Part shown: in pieces, positions 7,049-15,313 of the stretch
Numbering within the stretch: position 1 is the stretch's first letter
Layout of the letters: each line of letters starts with the position of its first letter
Origin: Verrucomicrobiota bacterium
Lineage (GTDB): Bacteria > Verrucomicrobiota > Verrucomicrobiia > Chthoniobacterales > UBA6821
NCBI GenBank assembly: GCA_021413925.1
Contig: JAIOPL010000013.1
Coordinates: 141,888 to 205,887 of the forward strand
Length of the DNA: 64,000 nt
Direction: 5' to 3'
The notes under the pieces: model-generated
Told to the model about the DNA's origin: nothing
Databases searched by the model: none
Seen by the model: the letters and a program-made list of their open reading frames with translations, nothing else
Translations under genes and position numbers: made by a program

Positions 7049-7705
7049 CTATCCCCTATCCCCAAAATCAACCCGGCCCCGGCGGCCGAGGAATTCCCAT
7101 ACCAGCCAGGCGATCCCCAAGGCCACGGTTGCGGCGGTGATCACATCCGATGGGTGGTGGGCGCCGAGCAGAATGCGGGAGATCGCAACGGCAGATGCCA
7201 CAACGATGGCTAGCAAGCCCCACTCTGGGGCAGCAAAAAGGAAAACTCCCGCGAAGCCGAAGGCGGTAGCCGTGTGGCCCGAGGGGAAGCTGTTGAAGTC
7301 GGCTTCGCCGATCAGCCATTTCTCACCGTTTTTAGGTCCATACCATCCCTGTTCCGCAACAGCCCTGGGGCGGGTTCTGCCGGTGGTCAGACGTGAGAGA
7401 TTTATCGTCATGCCCGCTAGCGTGGAGGCAATCATTGCCGCGAGGATCATGCGCTGCCAACGGACATTGCGCAGACGCCAGGCCACTAGGAAACCAATGC
7501 CTCCAAGCACCATCAGCTCTGGCCAGTCTCCGTAGCGACTCAGCAGCTCCGCTACGGGTTTGTGTTTCCAGTGACCGTGATGGGAAGCCTGCACCAATTT
7601 GGAGACGGGATCATCCAGCAGGAAAGATCCTGCAATCGCCACAATCGCGATCAGAAGGTAGAATGAGACCTTCAGCAGAGAATTTTTAGGAATCGGAAAA
7701 TTCAT
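7049..7705 (-). CDS. PAP2-family membrane phosphatase
   Basis: Integral-membrane lipid phosphatase of the type 2 phosphatidic acid phosphatase family, 218 residues with about five to six helices. The three family motifs are complete: R-x6-RP (RLTTGRTRP), PSGH (FPSGHTATAF) and SR-x5-H-x3-D (SRILLGAHHPSD). Likely substrates are undecaprenyl diphosphate, phosphatidate or a lipid A phosphate; sequence alone does not decide. It converges on the cassette array and has no operon partner. Confidence 0.88.
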   Translation of the reverse strand: MNFPIPKNSLLKVSFYLLIAIVAIAGSFLLDDPVSKLVQASHHGHWKHKPVAELLSRYGDWPELMVLGGIGFLVAWRLRNVRWQRMILAAMIASTLAGMTINLSRLTTGRTRPRAVAEQGWYGPKNGEKWLIGEADFNSFPSGHTATAFGFAGVFLFAAPEWGLLAIVVASAVAISRILLGAHHPSDVITAATVALGIAWLVWEFLGRRGRVDFGDRG

Positions 7706-7826
7706 GAAAGGAAAACAAGCAGCAGTTCGGTCTGTGCCGGGCTTCCGGTCAAGTCCGGAAGAGTAGGAAAGGGATAGTTTTGATAGTTTGACTTGCCCGT
7801 GCCGATTTTGCAGTTACGGAAGAGTG

Positions 7827-8708
7827 ATGTCACGACGCCGATTTTTGCCCCTGCTTTTCATTTTGCTTTCCGGATGTGCCCTGGATGATGCTCAACAACC
7901 CCAACAATCAGAGAGCAGGCCTGCTTCGAGCCAACCTGTTGTGGTCGCCCCTGATGCCGCCCGATCACTCTGGCCCGCGGATGCCCCGCCGATCCATGCC
8001 GTCTCGGCGATTCTCATCGATGCCCGGACCGGCCGGACGCTCTACCAGAAGAATGCCGATGAACTGCGTCAGGTCGCCAGCACTCAGAAGCTCGTGACGG
8101 CCCTGATTGTCGCCGAACAGGATCCGCTCGACGCACCGGTTCGCATCGCCCGAGAGGATGCGGCGGTAGAGCCGACAAAGGTCGGGATCCGGGCTGGTGA
8201 GAGCTATCCGCGCCGTCAGCTCCTGAGTGCCATGCTGGTCCATAGCGCGAACGATTGCGCCGCCGCGCTCGCCCGTTCTCATGCCGGAAGCCTTGGTGGC
8301 TTTGCCGGGGAGATGAATGGCTTGGCCGTCCGCTGCGGGGCCACTTGTTCCCATTTCGTGAATCCTCACGGACTGCCAGCCTCACAGCACTCGACGGCGC
8401 GAGATATGGCGCGCATCGCCTTCCGGGCCTATCGCAATCCGGACCTTCGCGATGCCATGGCGATGAGGTCCTACTGCTTCCGCTATGCTAGTGGCCGGCT
8501 CTGCAATCTCGACCCCACGAACAAGCTCCTTCTGCACGATCCCTACTGCAATGGGATGAAGACCGGGTTTACCGAATCAGCAGGCAAGTGTCTTATCACC
8601 AGTTATAGCAAGGGGGGGCGAGACTTCATTCTGGTCCAGCTCGGAAGTCGTGCTCGGTATATCTTCGACGATGCCCAGCGGATGATGCAATGGGCGCAAG
8701 TCCATTGA
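7827..8708 (+). CDS. D-alanyl-D-alanine carboxypeptidase lipoprotein (S11 family)
   Basis: Second serine D,D-carboxypeptidase of the window. Motifs STQK, SAN and KTG are all present. The ATG at 7827 begins a lipoprotein signal peptide (MSRRRFLPLLFILLSGC) with lipobox LSGC, so it should be membrane-anchored at Cys17; an in-frame ATG 39 bases upstream would spoil this, and GGAAGAG sits just before 7827. A proline- and serine-rich linker (about 25-50) separates the anchor from the enzyme. At 293 residues it lacks the PBP5 C-terminal domain, like the copy at 593. Confidence 0.88.
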   Translation: MSRRRFLPLLFILLSGCALDDAQQPQQSESRPASSQPVVVAPDAARSLWPADAPPIHAVSAILIDARTGRTLYQKNADELRQVASTQKLVTALIVAEQDPLDAPVRIAREDAAVEPTKVGIRAGESYPRRQLLSAMLVHSANDCAAALARSHAGSLGGFAGEMNGLAVRCGATCSHFVNPHGLPASQHSTARDMARIAFRAYRNPDLRDAMAMRSYCFRYASGRLCNLDPTNKLLLHDPYCNGMKTGFTESAGKCLITSYSKGGRDFILVQLGSRARYIFDDAQRMMQWAQVH

Positions 8709-8799
8709 AAAAAAGCGCCCTCGTCAGCGGTTCCTTAGGGAACTATCCTGCACAATCCTCGTGACCAGCATGCCTTACAGGGGATAAGGTCAAAAATCC

Positions 8800-9669
8800 A
8801 TGCCATCCCGGAAAAAGACTCCTGCCAAAACTACCAAATCCCCCGGAAAAGAGATCTCCATCGGTTCCGTGACCCTTGGTGGCAAGGAGCCGCTCTTCAT
8901 TCTCGGTCCCTGCGTGATCGAGGGGGAGAAGCCGCTTCTGCGTTCAGCGCGGATAATCAAGGCGATCTGTGATGATCTCGGCGTGCAGTTCATCTTCAAG
9001 GCCTCCTATGACAAGGCTAACCGCACCTCCGGCTCTTCCTACCGCGGGGTCGGGGTTCTCGATGGCTGCCGGATGCTTGCTGAGGCTGGTGAGGCGATCG
9101 GGGTGCCTATAACCACCGACATCCATACTCCCGAGGAGGCGGAGATCGCGGCCGACTTCATCGATCTGCTTCAGATCCCCGCATTTCTCTGCCGTCAGAC
9201 CGACTTGATCGAGGCGGCTGCAAGGGCGGCGGTCTCTGCTGGACGAGCCGTGAATGTGAAGAAAGGACAGTTCCTTGCCCCATGGGATCTAGCCCCGATC
9301 GCCGGCAAGCTGAAGGCGGCGGGATGCAAGCACTTCTGTTTCACCGAGCGCGGCACGACCTTCGGCTATAATAACCTGGTCGCCGACATGCGCTCTCTCT
9401 ACTGGATCCGGGAGCAGGGCTTCCCCGTGATCTTCGACGCCACGCACTCCGTCCAGCGTCCGGGCGGCGGCGGCGGCCATACGACGGGTGACGGGCATTT
9501 GGCTCCCGTGCTGGCACGTGCCGCCATGGCCGCTGGGGTGGATGGGATCTTTATCGAGACCCATGAGAATCCCGCCAAGGCCCCTTCGGACGGGCCGAAC
9601 CAGATTTCCCACGCGCATCTCCCGGCCGTTCTCAAATCCCTTATCGCGATCCGCCGTGCGCTTGTCTGA
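8800..9669 (+). CDS. kdsA: 3-deoxy-D-manno-octulosonate 8-phosphate synthase
   Basis: Condenses arabinose 5-phosphate with phosphoenolpyruvate to give KDO 8-phosphate, the first committed step to the KDO sugar of LPS. 289 residues with family blocks ILGPCVIEGE, FKASYDKANRTS, ITTDIHTPEEA, VNVKKGQFLAPWD and FDATHSVQRPGG. Cys38 in GPCVIE marks the metal-dependent (class II) type; metal-independent enzymes have Asn there. A basic 17-residue N-terminal extension is unusual. It opens a run continuing with lptC-lptA-lptB; kdsD, which supplies its substrate, is at 39770. Confidence 0.93.
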   Translation: MPSRKKTPAKTTKSPGKEISIGSVTLGGKEPLFILGPCVIEGEKPLLRSARIIKAICDDLGVQFIFKASYDKANRTSGSSYRGVGVLDGCRMLAEAGEAIGVPITTDIHTPEEAEIAADFIDLLQIPAFLCRQTDLIEAAARAAVSAGRAVNVKKGQFLAPWDLAPIAGKLKAAGCKHFCFTERGTTFGYNNLVADMRSLYWIREQGFPVIFDATHSVQRPGGGGGHTTGDGHLAPVLARAAMAAGVDGIFIETHENPAKAPSDGPNQISHAHLPAVLKSLIAIRRALV

Positions 9670-10186
9670 TCCCAAGTTTTTCCGCTTTGTGCCGGTTGTT
9701 CTGCTCCTGTCGGTGACAGGAATCCTGGTCGCTGCGCCGGATTCAGCATTCCTGGGCAGCAACACCACCGCACCTTCACCCGTTGCCGCCAAAGTGAAGG
9801 GACAGGGCCAGAAAATCGATCTCCCCATCCCGGTGGGTGAGCCGGTCAAGGGGATCAAGATCCCCCAGTACGACGAGAACGGCAAGCTGACCATGAACCT
9901 GATCGCCGAGACGGCCCGCAAACTGGACGAGAAGCAGGTCGAATTTGGGAAGCTGAAGATCGAGTTCAATGAGAAGGAGGAGAAGACCATTATCGTGGAG
10001 ATCCCCCATAGTATCCTCGACATGGAGTCCAAGGTGCTTGTCGCCGACACGGAGACGACAATCCGCAGGGAGGATTTCGAGATCATCGGACAGGGCGCGG
10101 AGTTTGACACCCTCGCACGATCTGGCACTTTCAAGGGCCGGGTCCATGCCTCCTTCCGCAACGGGGAAACAGCCAACCTACCATGA
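9656..10186 (+). CDS. lptC: LptC-like LPS export protein
   Basis: Probable LptC: a one-helix protein that passes LPS from LptBFG to LptA. It has an N-terminal signal anchor (FFRFVPVVLLLSVTGILVAA) and a beta-rich domain with KIPQYDENGKLTMNLIAETA and a final GTFKGRVHASFRNGE. The GTG at 9656 overlaps the end of kdsA by 14 bases; a TTG at 9662 is the alternative. The longer frame back to 9488 is only a shadow of kdsA. The LptC call is based on domain type and on its place directly before lptA and lptB. Confidence 0.7.
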   Translation: MRLSDPKFFRFVPVVLLLSVTGILVAAPDSAFLGSNTTAPSPVAAKVKGQGQKIDLPIPVGEPVKGIKIPQYDENGKLTMNLIAETARKLDEKQVEFGKLKIEFNEKEEKTIIVEIPHSILDMESKVLVADTETTIRREDFEIIGQGAEFDTLARSGTFKGRVHASFRNGETANLP

Positions 10187-10848
10187 ACTTCCCACGCTCA
10201 CGCCCATTCCCTCTCCACGCTCACATCCGAATCTCCTTTGTTCTGATGGGCATGGGAATCCTTGCCGCCGGCCAAGTGGCTCTGTTGCAAGCGCAGGTTG
10301 CAGGGCCTGTTGGACCTATTGGACCGGTTGGACCGGTTGCAGGGGCTCCGTCAGGCCCGGCGGCCGGTATCTTCGGAATGGCCGGGAATGAGGAGCGCCC
10401 CAAGAACGCACGCACGATCATCGACAGTGATGACGGGGCCAATTTCGAGAATGCCAGCAACTCCGCCGACTTTATCGGGCATGTCATCGTGCGCGACCCC
10501 CAGTTCGACCTCACCTGCGAGAAGCTGCACGTGGTTCTCAGAGCTGACCGCAGGGGACTTCAGCAAGTCATTGCCATGGGCAATGTGATCGTCACCCAGC
10601 AGAAGAAAAACGACCGCGGCGATCTCGTGAAATCGGTCGGCAAGTGCGGCAAGGCGACTTACGACCCCGCTACCGGTGACGTGACCCTGGAGGAGTGGCC
10701 GCAGATCCAGCAAGGCATCAACAACCAGGTCGCCACCCAGAGTACAACGGTGATGATCCTCAACTCCAAGGGCCGCTCACGCACGATCGGTGCCAGCCGC
10801 ACCATGATCATCGATCAAGGTCAGGGCGATAAGCCCGCCACCCCCTGA
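10183..10848 (+). CDS. lptA: LptA/OstA-like periplasmic LPS bridge protein
   Basis: OstA-type beta-jellyroll protein expected to carry LPS across the periplasm. It starts by ATGA overlap with lptC. Residues 1-36 are a signal sequence preceded by a longer basic stretch, then comes a Gly-Pro-rich segment (GPVGPIGPVGPVAGAPSG), then the domain with FIGHVIVRDPQFDLTCEKLH and IAMGNVIVTQQ. The Gly-Pro linker is unusual for LptA and resembles a collagen-like spacer. Only about 150 residues remain for the jellyroll, typical of LptA. Confidence 0.75.
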   Translation: MNFPRSRPFPLHAHIRISFVLMGMGILAAGQVALLQAQVAGPVGPIGPVGPVAGAPSGPAAGIFGMAGNEERPKNARTIIDSDDGANFENASNSADFIGHVIVRDPQFDLTCEKLHVVLRADRRGLQQVIAMGNVIVTQQKKNDRGDLVKSVGKCGKATYDPATGDVTLEEWPQIQQGINNQVATQSTTVMILNSKGRSRTIGASRTMIIDQGQGDKPATP

Positions 10849-10864
10849 TTTTCCCCGAATACGC

Positions 10865-11653
10865 ATGAGCCTAGAAACTGATCCCAAACAAGTCGTCGCC
10901 GACGCAGCCTCCGCAGCAAGTTTGGCTGACGAGCCCATCCTGCGCACCGACGGGCTGATGAAGATCTACGGCGGCCGTTCCGTCGTGAACGGTGTCGATA
11001 TCCACGTGCGCAAGGGTGAGATCGTCGGACTGCTAGGCCCCAACGGCGCGGGCAAGACGACCACCTTTTACATGATCGTCGGGCTGGTCCGCCCCGATGG
11101 TGGCCGTGTCTTCTTTCACGGGAAGGACGTCACGCATGACCCGATGTACAAGCGCGCCCGGCTCGGCATGGGCTATCTGCCCCAGGAAGAGTCCATCTTC
11201 CGCAAGCTCACCGTGAGGCAGAACATCATGGCGATTCTGGAGACCACCTCCCTGTCCAAGAAGGAGCGGGACGAGCGCTGCGACGAGCTGCTCGAGCGAT
11301 TCGGCATCACCCATATCGCCAAGAACGAGGCTCTCACCCTCTCCGGCGGCGAGAAGCGCCGCCTCACCATTGCCCGCTCGCTGGTAACCAACCCGAAGCT
11401 CCTCATGCTGGACGAGCCTTTCAGCGGCGTGGATCCCATCGCCGTATACGACGTGCAGCAGATCATCTCCGACCTACGCGACATGGGGCTGGCCATCCTG
11501 ATCACCGATCACAATGTACGCGAGACGCTCGCGATCACCGACCGCGCTTATCTCATCTACGAGGGGCGCGTCGAGAGCCAGGGGGACAAGGACTTCCTGC
11601 TGCGCGACCCCATCAGTCGCAAGCTGTACCTCGGCGAATCCTTCGCAATGTAG
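10865..11653 (+). CDS. lptB: LPS export ABC transporter ATPase
   Basis: Cytoplasmic ATPase that powers LPS extraction from the inner membrane. Walker A GPNGAGKTT, Q-loop LGMGYLPQEESIFRKL, signature LSGGEKRR and Walker B LLMLDEPFSG are intact. The block YLPQEESIFRKLTVRQNI is characteristic of LptB. An N-terminal extension of about 28 residues precedes the usual start of the domain. It starts 16 bases after lptA and hprK begins 2 bases after its stop, so all three are likely in one transcript. LptF and LptG are not in the window. Confidence 0.93.
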   Translation: MSLETDPKQVVADAASAASLADEPILRTDGLMKIYGGRSVVNGVDIHVRKGEIVGLLGPNGAGKTTTFYMIVGLVRPDGGRVFFHGKDVTHDPMYKRARLGMGYLPQEESIFRKLTVRQNIMAILETTSLSKKERDERCDELLERFGITHIAKNEALTLSGGEKRRLTIARSLVTNPKLLMLDEPFSGVDPIAVYDVQQIISDLRDMGLAILITDHNVRETLAITDRAYLIYEGRVESQGDKDFLLRDPISRKLYLGESFAM

Positions 11654-11655
11654 CC

Positions 11656-12621
11656 ATGGCCCGGACCAAGGATCCATTGCTCAAGTCTCTCACGGTCGGC
11701 AAGTTCTTCGCCGATCACGGACCGGCGCTCGAGCTCGAGCTCATGGGCGACTCGGCCGGCATGGAGCGACCCATCGCCGAGCCCACTATCAATAGGCCAG
11801 GCCTTGCCCTAGCCGGCTTCTTCAGGTACTTCGCCTCCAAGCGCGTCCAGGTCGCCGGGCACGCCGAGCTCAGCTATCTCCGCAGCCTGCCCGCCGAGGA
11901 GCGCGCGACCAGGATCGAGTCTCTTTTCGAGCAGCGGATCCCCTGCCTCGTGATCGCCAGGGGACTTCCTCTCCCGATCGGCCTGCTCGAGTTTGCAGCC
12001 AAATCAGAAACCCCCGTGTTCCGCACGCCCCTGGTGACCATGAAGTTTATCAACTCAGCCACCATTGCTCTGGAGGACGAGTTCGCCCCCGTGGCTTCCG
12101 AGCACGGCAGCATGGTCGATATTATGGGAATGGGAGTCCTGATCCGCGGCGCCAGCGGGATCGGCAAGAGCGAGTGCGTCCTCGGACTCATCGAGCGTGG
12201 CTACAGCCTGGTCAGCGACGACATCACCCGCTTCCGCAATCTCGAGGGGCGCGAGCTCATTGGCAACAGCAAGGAACTCACCCGCTTCCACATGGAGGTA
12301 CGCGGCATCGGCATCATCAATGTGGCCGCCATCTTCGGCGCCGGATCCGTCCGGCCCGAGAAACGGCTCGACCTCATCGTTACTCTAAAGGATTGGCACG
12401 ACGTCGAGGAGATTGATAGGTTGGGACTCGACCGGGATACCTATGAGATCCTCGGCATTCCCATCCCGCATGTCACCATTCCCGTCAGACCAGGCCGTGA
12501 TCTCGCCCGACTCGTGGAAGTCGCGGCCCTCAATCAAAAACTCAGGGGAATGGGCCATGACACGGCCCGGGAATTCAACGACCGCCTCCTGCGCGCGATG
12601 AAACCCGCCAGGGATCACTAA
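11656..12621 (+). CDS. hprK: HPr kinase/phosphorylase
   Basis: Bifunctional enzyme that phosphorylates and dephosphorylates HPr on a regulatory serine. 321 residues: an N-terminal MurF-like domain (about 1-140), P-loop GASGIGKSE (about 165-173) and the HprK signature EVRGIGIINVAAIFG. A basic C-terminus closes the protein. It lies between lptB and ptsH; in many Proteobacteria the lpt cluster is followed by rpoN, ptsN and related genes, so this is a variant of that neighbourhood. Confidence 0.95.
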   Translation: MARTKDPLLKSLTVGKFFADHGPALELELMGDSAGMERPIAEPTINRPGLALAGFFRYFASKRVQVAGHAELSYLRSLPAEERATRIESLFEQRIPCLVIARGLPLPIGLLEFAAKSETPVFRTPLVTMKFINSATIALEDEFAPVASEHGSMVDIMGMGVLIRGASGIGKSECVLGLIERGYSLVSDDITRFRNLEGRELIGNSKELTRFHMEVRGIGIINVAAIFGAGSVRPEKRLDLIVTLKDWHDVEEIDRLGLDRDTYEILGIPIPHVTIPVRPGRDLARLVEVAALNQKLRGMGHDTAREFNDRLLRAMKPARDH

Positions 12622-12649
12622 GAATATTTTCACGGAACTCTTTCAAGAT

Positions 12650-12940
12650 ATGACCACTCAAGCAGACGACTCCAAGGCCACCAAGGATCTCACCATAGAG
12701 AACCGGAACGGTCTCCATGCCCGCCCCGCAGCTCTCTTCGTGAAGACTTCCAGCCGCTTCCGCTCCGAGGTCTGGGTTGAGAAGGATGGAGAGCGCGTCA
12801 ATGGCAAGAGCATCATGGGACTCATGATGCTGGCCGCTGGCAAGGGATCGGTTCTGCGTGTCACCGCCGAGGGCGACGATGCAACGACGGTGATGACGGA
12901 ACTGGAGCAGCTGATAAGGACCCGCTTCGGCGAAGAATAA
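12650..12940 (+). CDS. ptsH: Phosphocarrier protein HPr
   Basis: 96-residue HPr. The active histidine is in GLHARPAA and the regulatory serine in GKSIMGLMMLAA, which is the site used by the HPr kinase encoded just upstream (28 bases). No enzyme I or sugar permease gene is near, so this may be a regulatory rather than a transport HPr. The ATG has no clear Shine-Dalgarno (leader ACTCTTTCAAGAT). Confidence 0.94.
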   Translation: MTTQADDSKATKDLTIENRNGLHARPAALFVKTSSRFRSEVWVEKDGERVNGKSIMGLMMLAAGKGSVLRVTAEGDDATTVMTELEQLIRTRFGEE

Positions 12941-13117
12941 GAGGCGGCTTGGGATTTCGGCGCAGTGCGTTGTTCGCCTGCACTCGCAGTATAAGATATA
13001 CAGCTTCGCTTGGCGGCCTAGCGCTGCATCCAAACTTCCAAGCCCTGGAAGTCCTCAAATGAAAACGAGACTCGGGCCTTCATAATTCTGCCCCAACAGC
13101 CTTCAGTCTAAACCGCT

Positions 13118-13972
13118 TCAGCCTTTTTTCATCATCACCGCGGCCCATTTGCCGCGCTTGAGTGTCTTGATGTGGCGGAGTTTTGAGAAAGTCTTGAGGA
13201 TGGCTTTTTCTTCCACAGCTAGGATGCCGGAGAGGATCAGGACTCCGCCGGGTTTGATGGCTGTGATGATCATCGGGGAGGCCGCTGTGAGGACAGTCGA
13301 GTAGAGATTTGCCGTGACGATGTCGTAGGCGCTACCCATCTCACTGGCATTCCACTTGAGGACGTCGGCCTTGATAAAGCGAGGTGCGGTTAGCTTGTTG
13401 AGTTTAGCATTCTCCTTGGAGATACGGACGCAGGCTTCATCGAAGTCGCAGCCGAGGACTTTCCCGGCGCCGAGTGTTTCGGCGGCAAGAGCCAGGATTC
13501 CCGAGCCACAACCGAGGTCGAGCAACGACCACGGCTTGCCAGCTATGCGCAGAGGAGCAGAGGCCTGAACGAGAAGCTGGAGACAGCGGGTCGTGGTGGC
13601 ATGGTCTCCGGTGCCAAAGGCCATGCCGCTGGGAATGAGCAGGGGCAGACCTTTGCCGGTATTGTGTTCCTTCGCGAAGAGAACCTTATCGCGATAGATG
13701 CGCAGCATTCCGCTGATGCGGAGAGGATCGATCATCTTGGATGCAGGAGGCTGCCATCCCTTGGCGTCAAAAGGGCGCAGGGTGCCACCGAATGCCTTGA
13801 TCAGTTTCTTGCCGTTAGTGGCATCGGTGTAGAGATCGAGCTTGATAGAACGGGAGGCGGGGAACTTCTTGATGACCAGGTTCTGCTCACCGGCAAAGCG
13901 CAGTCGCTCGACCCAGGCGTCCTCCCATTTGACAGAAGAGAGACGTGTCCAGAGGTGGGTGATAGGGAGCAT
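13118..13972 (-). CDS. prmA: Ribosomal protein L11 methyltransferase (PrmA-like)
   Basis: SAM-dependent methyltransferase that trimethylates ribosomal protein L11 in the PrmA family. Motifs: GMAFGTGDHATT (family GMAFGTGxHxTT), LLDLGCGSGILALAA for SAM binding, and IVTANLYSTVL in place of the usual NIL motif. I choose the ATG at 13972 (MLPITHLWTRLSS) because the longer frame to 14026 runs into a dispersed repeat that has a second copy at 29672. 284 residues is normal. Confidence 0.85.
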   Translation of the reverse strand: MLPITHLWTRLSSVKWEDAWVERLRFAGEQNLVIKKFPASRSIKLDLYTDATNGKKLIKAFGGTLRPFDAKGWQPPASKMIDPLRISGMLRIYRDKVLFAKEHNTGKGLPLLIPSGMAFGTGDHATTTRCLQLLVQASAPLRIAGKPWSLLDLGCGSGILALAAETLGAGKVLGCDFDEACVRISKENAKLNKLTAPRFIKADVLKWNASEMGSAYDIVTANLYSTVLTAASPMIITAIKPGGVLILSGILAVEEKAILKTFSKLRHIKTLKRGKWAAVMMKKG

Positions 13973-13993
13973 GATGAGATAGGATGAATTCTG

Positions 13994-14082
13994 AACCAAG
14001 CTCGTGGGAACGAGCACGGAAGACAACGACAGAGTCGTTGTCCGAAGGGTGGCACCGTCCGCCGGGAGGCGGATGCCATCAA
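13994..14082 (+). repeat. Dispersed 88-bp repeat, copy A
   Basis: Nearly the same sequence recurs at 29672-29758. Shared blocks are AACCAAGCTCGTGGGAACGA, then CGGAAGAC, then GGGTGGCACCGTCCGCCGGG and GGCGGATGCCATCAA. Internal inverted words (GCTCGTGGGAACGAGC and GTCCGCCGG / GGCGGAT) suggest REP-like hairpins. Both copies are intergenic. Confidence 0.8.
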
Positions 14083-14217
14083 ACCTGAAACTTGAAAGCT
14101 GAATCTAGCCCCGTGTCTTTTTTGTGTTTCTTGTGCCTTTTGTGGCAAATGCCTTCACACCGAACGTTGATTTCGTGCGTTCCTGATTTTTGAAATGCTG
14201 ATAAAGGTCATTTCTAG

Positions 14218-15234
14218 ATGGATTTCTACCAACGCTTCCTTCGTCCGATCTTCTTTGCCCTGGATGCCGAGCAGGCCCATGACGCCGTGATGAGTCTTCT
14301 GGAGGCTGGATCGCAGCATCCCGGTCTGCTCCGGTTAACCGCAGGCAAGCCCATGGCTACAAGCCCCCGATGCCCCCGCTCCATAGCGGGAATCGAGTTT
14401 CCAAATCCGATCGGTCTTGCTGCCGGGATGGACAAGAACGGAATCGCTCTTCCCGCTTGGGAGGCCCTGGGATTTGGTTTCATGGAGATCGGTACGATCA
14501 CCGCGCTGGCCCAGCCGGGCAATCCGAAGCCCCGTCTCTTCCGCTATCCCGAGCAACATGCCCTGATCAACCGGCTGGGATTCAACAACGAGGGAGCCGA
14601 GTCGGTTGCAACGCGTCTGGAGGGACTTCGAGCCGCAGGTCGCTGGCCGCGCATTCCCGTGGGACTGAACATCGGCAAGTCGAAAGTGACGCCTGCGGAG
14701 CAGGCCCATGAGGATTACCTGGCCTCCTTCAAGCGCCTGCATGGTCTGGGCGATTATTTCGTGATCAATGTCAGCTCACCCAATACTCCAGGTCTGCGCG
14801 ATCTGCAATCGACCGAGGCTCTGGGCCGGATCATACGCACACTGCGTGATTGGGAGGGGACCCCACGTTGCCCGCTCTTCGTGAAGGTGGCCCCCGATCT
14901 TGCGGAGGAGGATCTGATCGCAATCGTCCAGCTTGCCGAGACGGAGCAACTTGCTGGCCTGATCGCCACCAATACCACGCTCGACCACTCTGGGATTCCT
15001 CATTCCCAAGATCAGACAGGAGGGCTGAGCGGGGTTCCTGTTCGTATCCGCTCTCTGGCCGCACTGCGCACGATCCGTCAGCAAACAAAAATTCCGGTCA
15101 TCGCCTGCGGCGGAGTCAGTGATGCCGCCTCGGCCAAGGAGCGCCTGGATGCCGGAGCCGATCTCTTGCAAGTCTATACCGCCTTCATCTACCAAGGCCC
15201 CAGCTTACTTAGGAATCTAGCCGCCAGCTTTTAA
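14218..15234 (+). CDS. pyrD: Dihydroorotate dehydrogenase (quinone), class 2
   Basis: FMN enzyme that oxidises dihydroorotate to orotate in pyrimidine synthesis, passing electrons to quinone. 338 residues with the class 2 N-terminal membrane-docking helices (MDFYQRFLRPIFFALDAEQAH), then NPIGLAAGMDKNG, the FMN and substrate blocks, and the catalytic serine in NVSSPNTPGLR. It ends with the family segment GADLLQVYTAFIYQGP. It stands before mqnD, a menaquinone gene, which fits a quinone-linked enzyme. Confidence 0.95.
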   Translation: MDFYQRFLRPIFFALDAEQAHDAVMSLLEAGSQHPGLLRLTAGKPMATSPRCPRSIAGIEFPNPIGLAAGMDKNGIALPAWEALGFGFMEIGTITALAQPGNPKPRLFRYPEQHALINRLGFNNEGAESVATRLEGLRAAGRWPRIPVGLNIGKSKVTPAEQAHEDYLASFKRLHGLGDYFVINVSSPNTPGLRDLQSTEALGRIIRTLRDWEGTPRCPLFVKVAPDLAEEDLIAIVQLAETEQLAGLIATNTTLDHSGIPHSQDQTGGLSGVPVRIRSLAALRTIRQQTKIPVIACGGVSDAASAKERLDAGADLLQVYTAFIYQGPSLLRNLAASF

Positions 15235-15313
15235 TCTTTTTTCTGGCAGTTGTCCCCCACGAGACACCTTTTATCTTTTAGCCTTTAGACTTCAGCCTTC
15301 ATACTTTTCATCC

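Noticed and set aside
9488-9655. Long N-terminal extension of lptC
   Set aside because: It is the +1 frame of kdsA and gives a Pro/Arg-rich sequence with no homology expected of LptC.
13973-14026. Extended N-terminus of prmA (start at 14026)
   Set aside because: The extension is encoded partly by a dispersed repeat and does not resemble PrmA.
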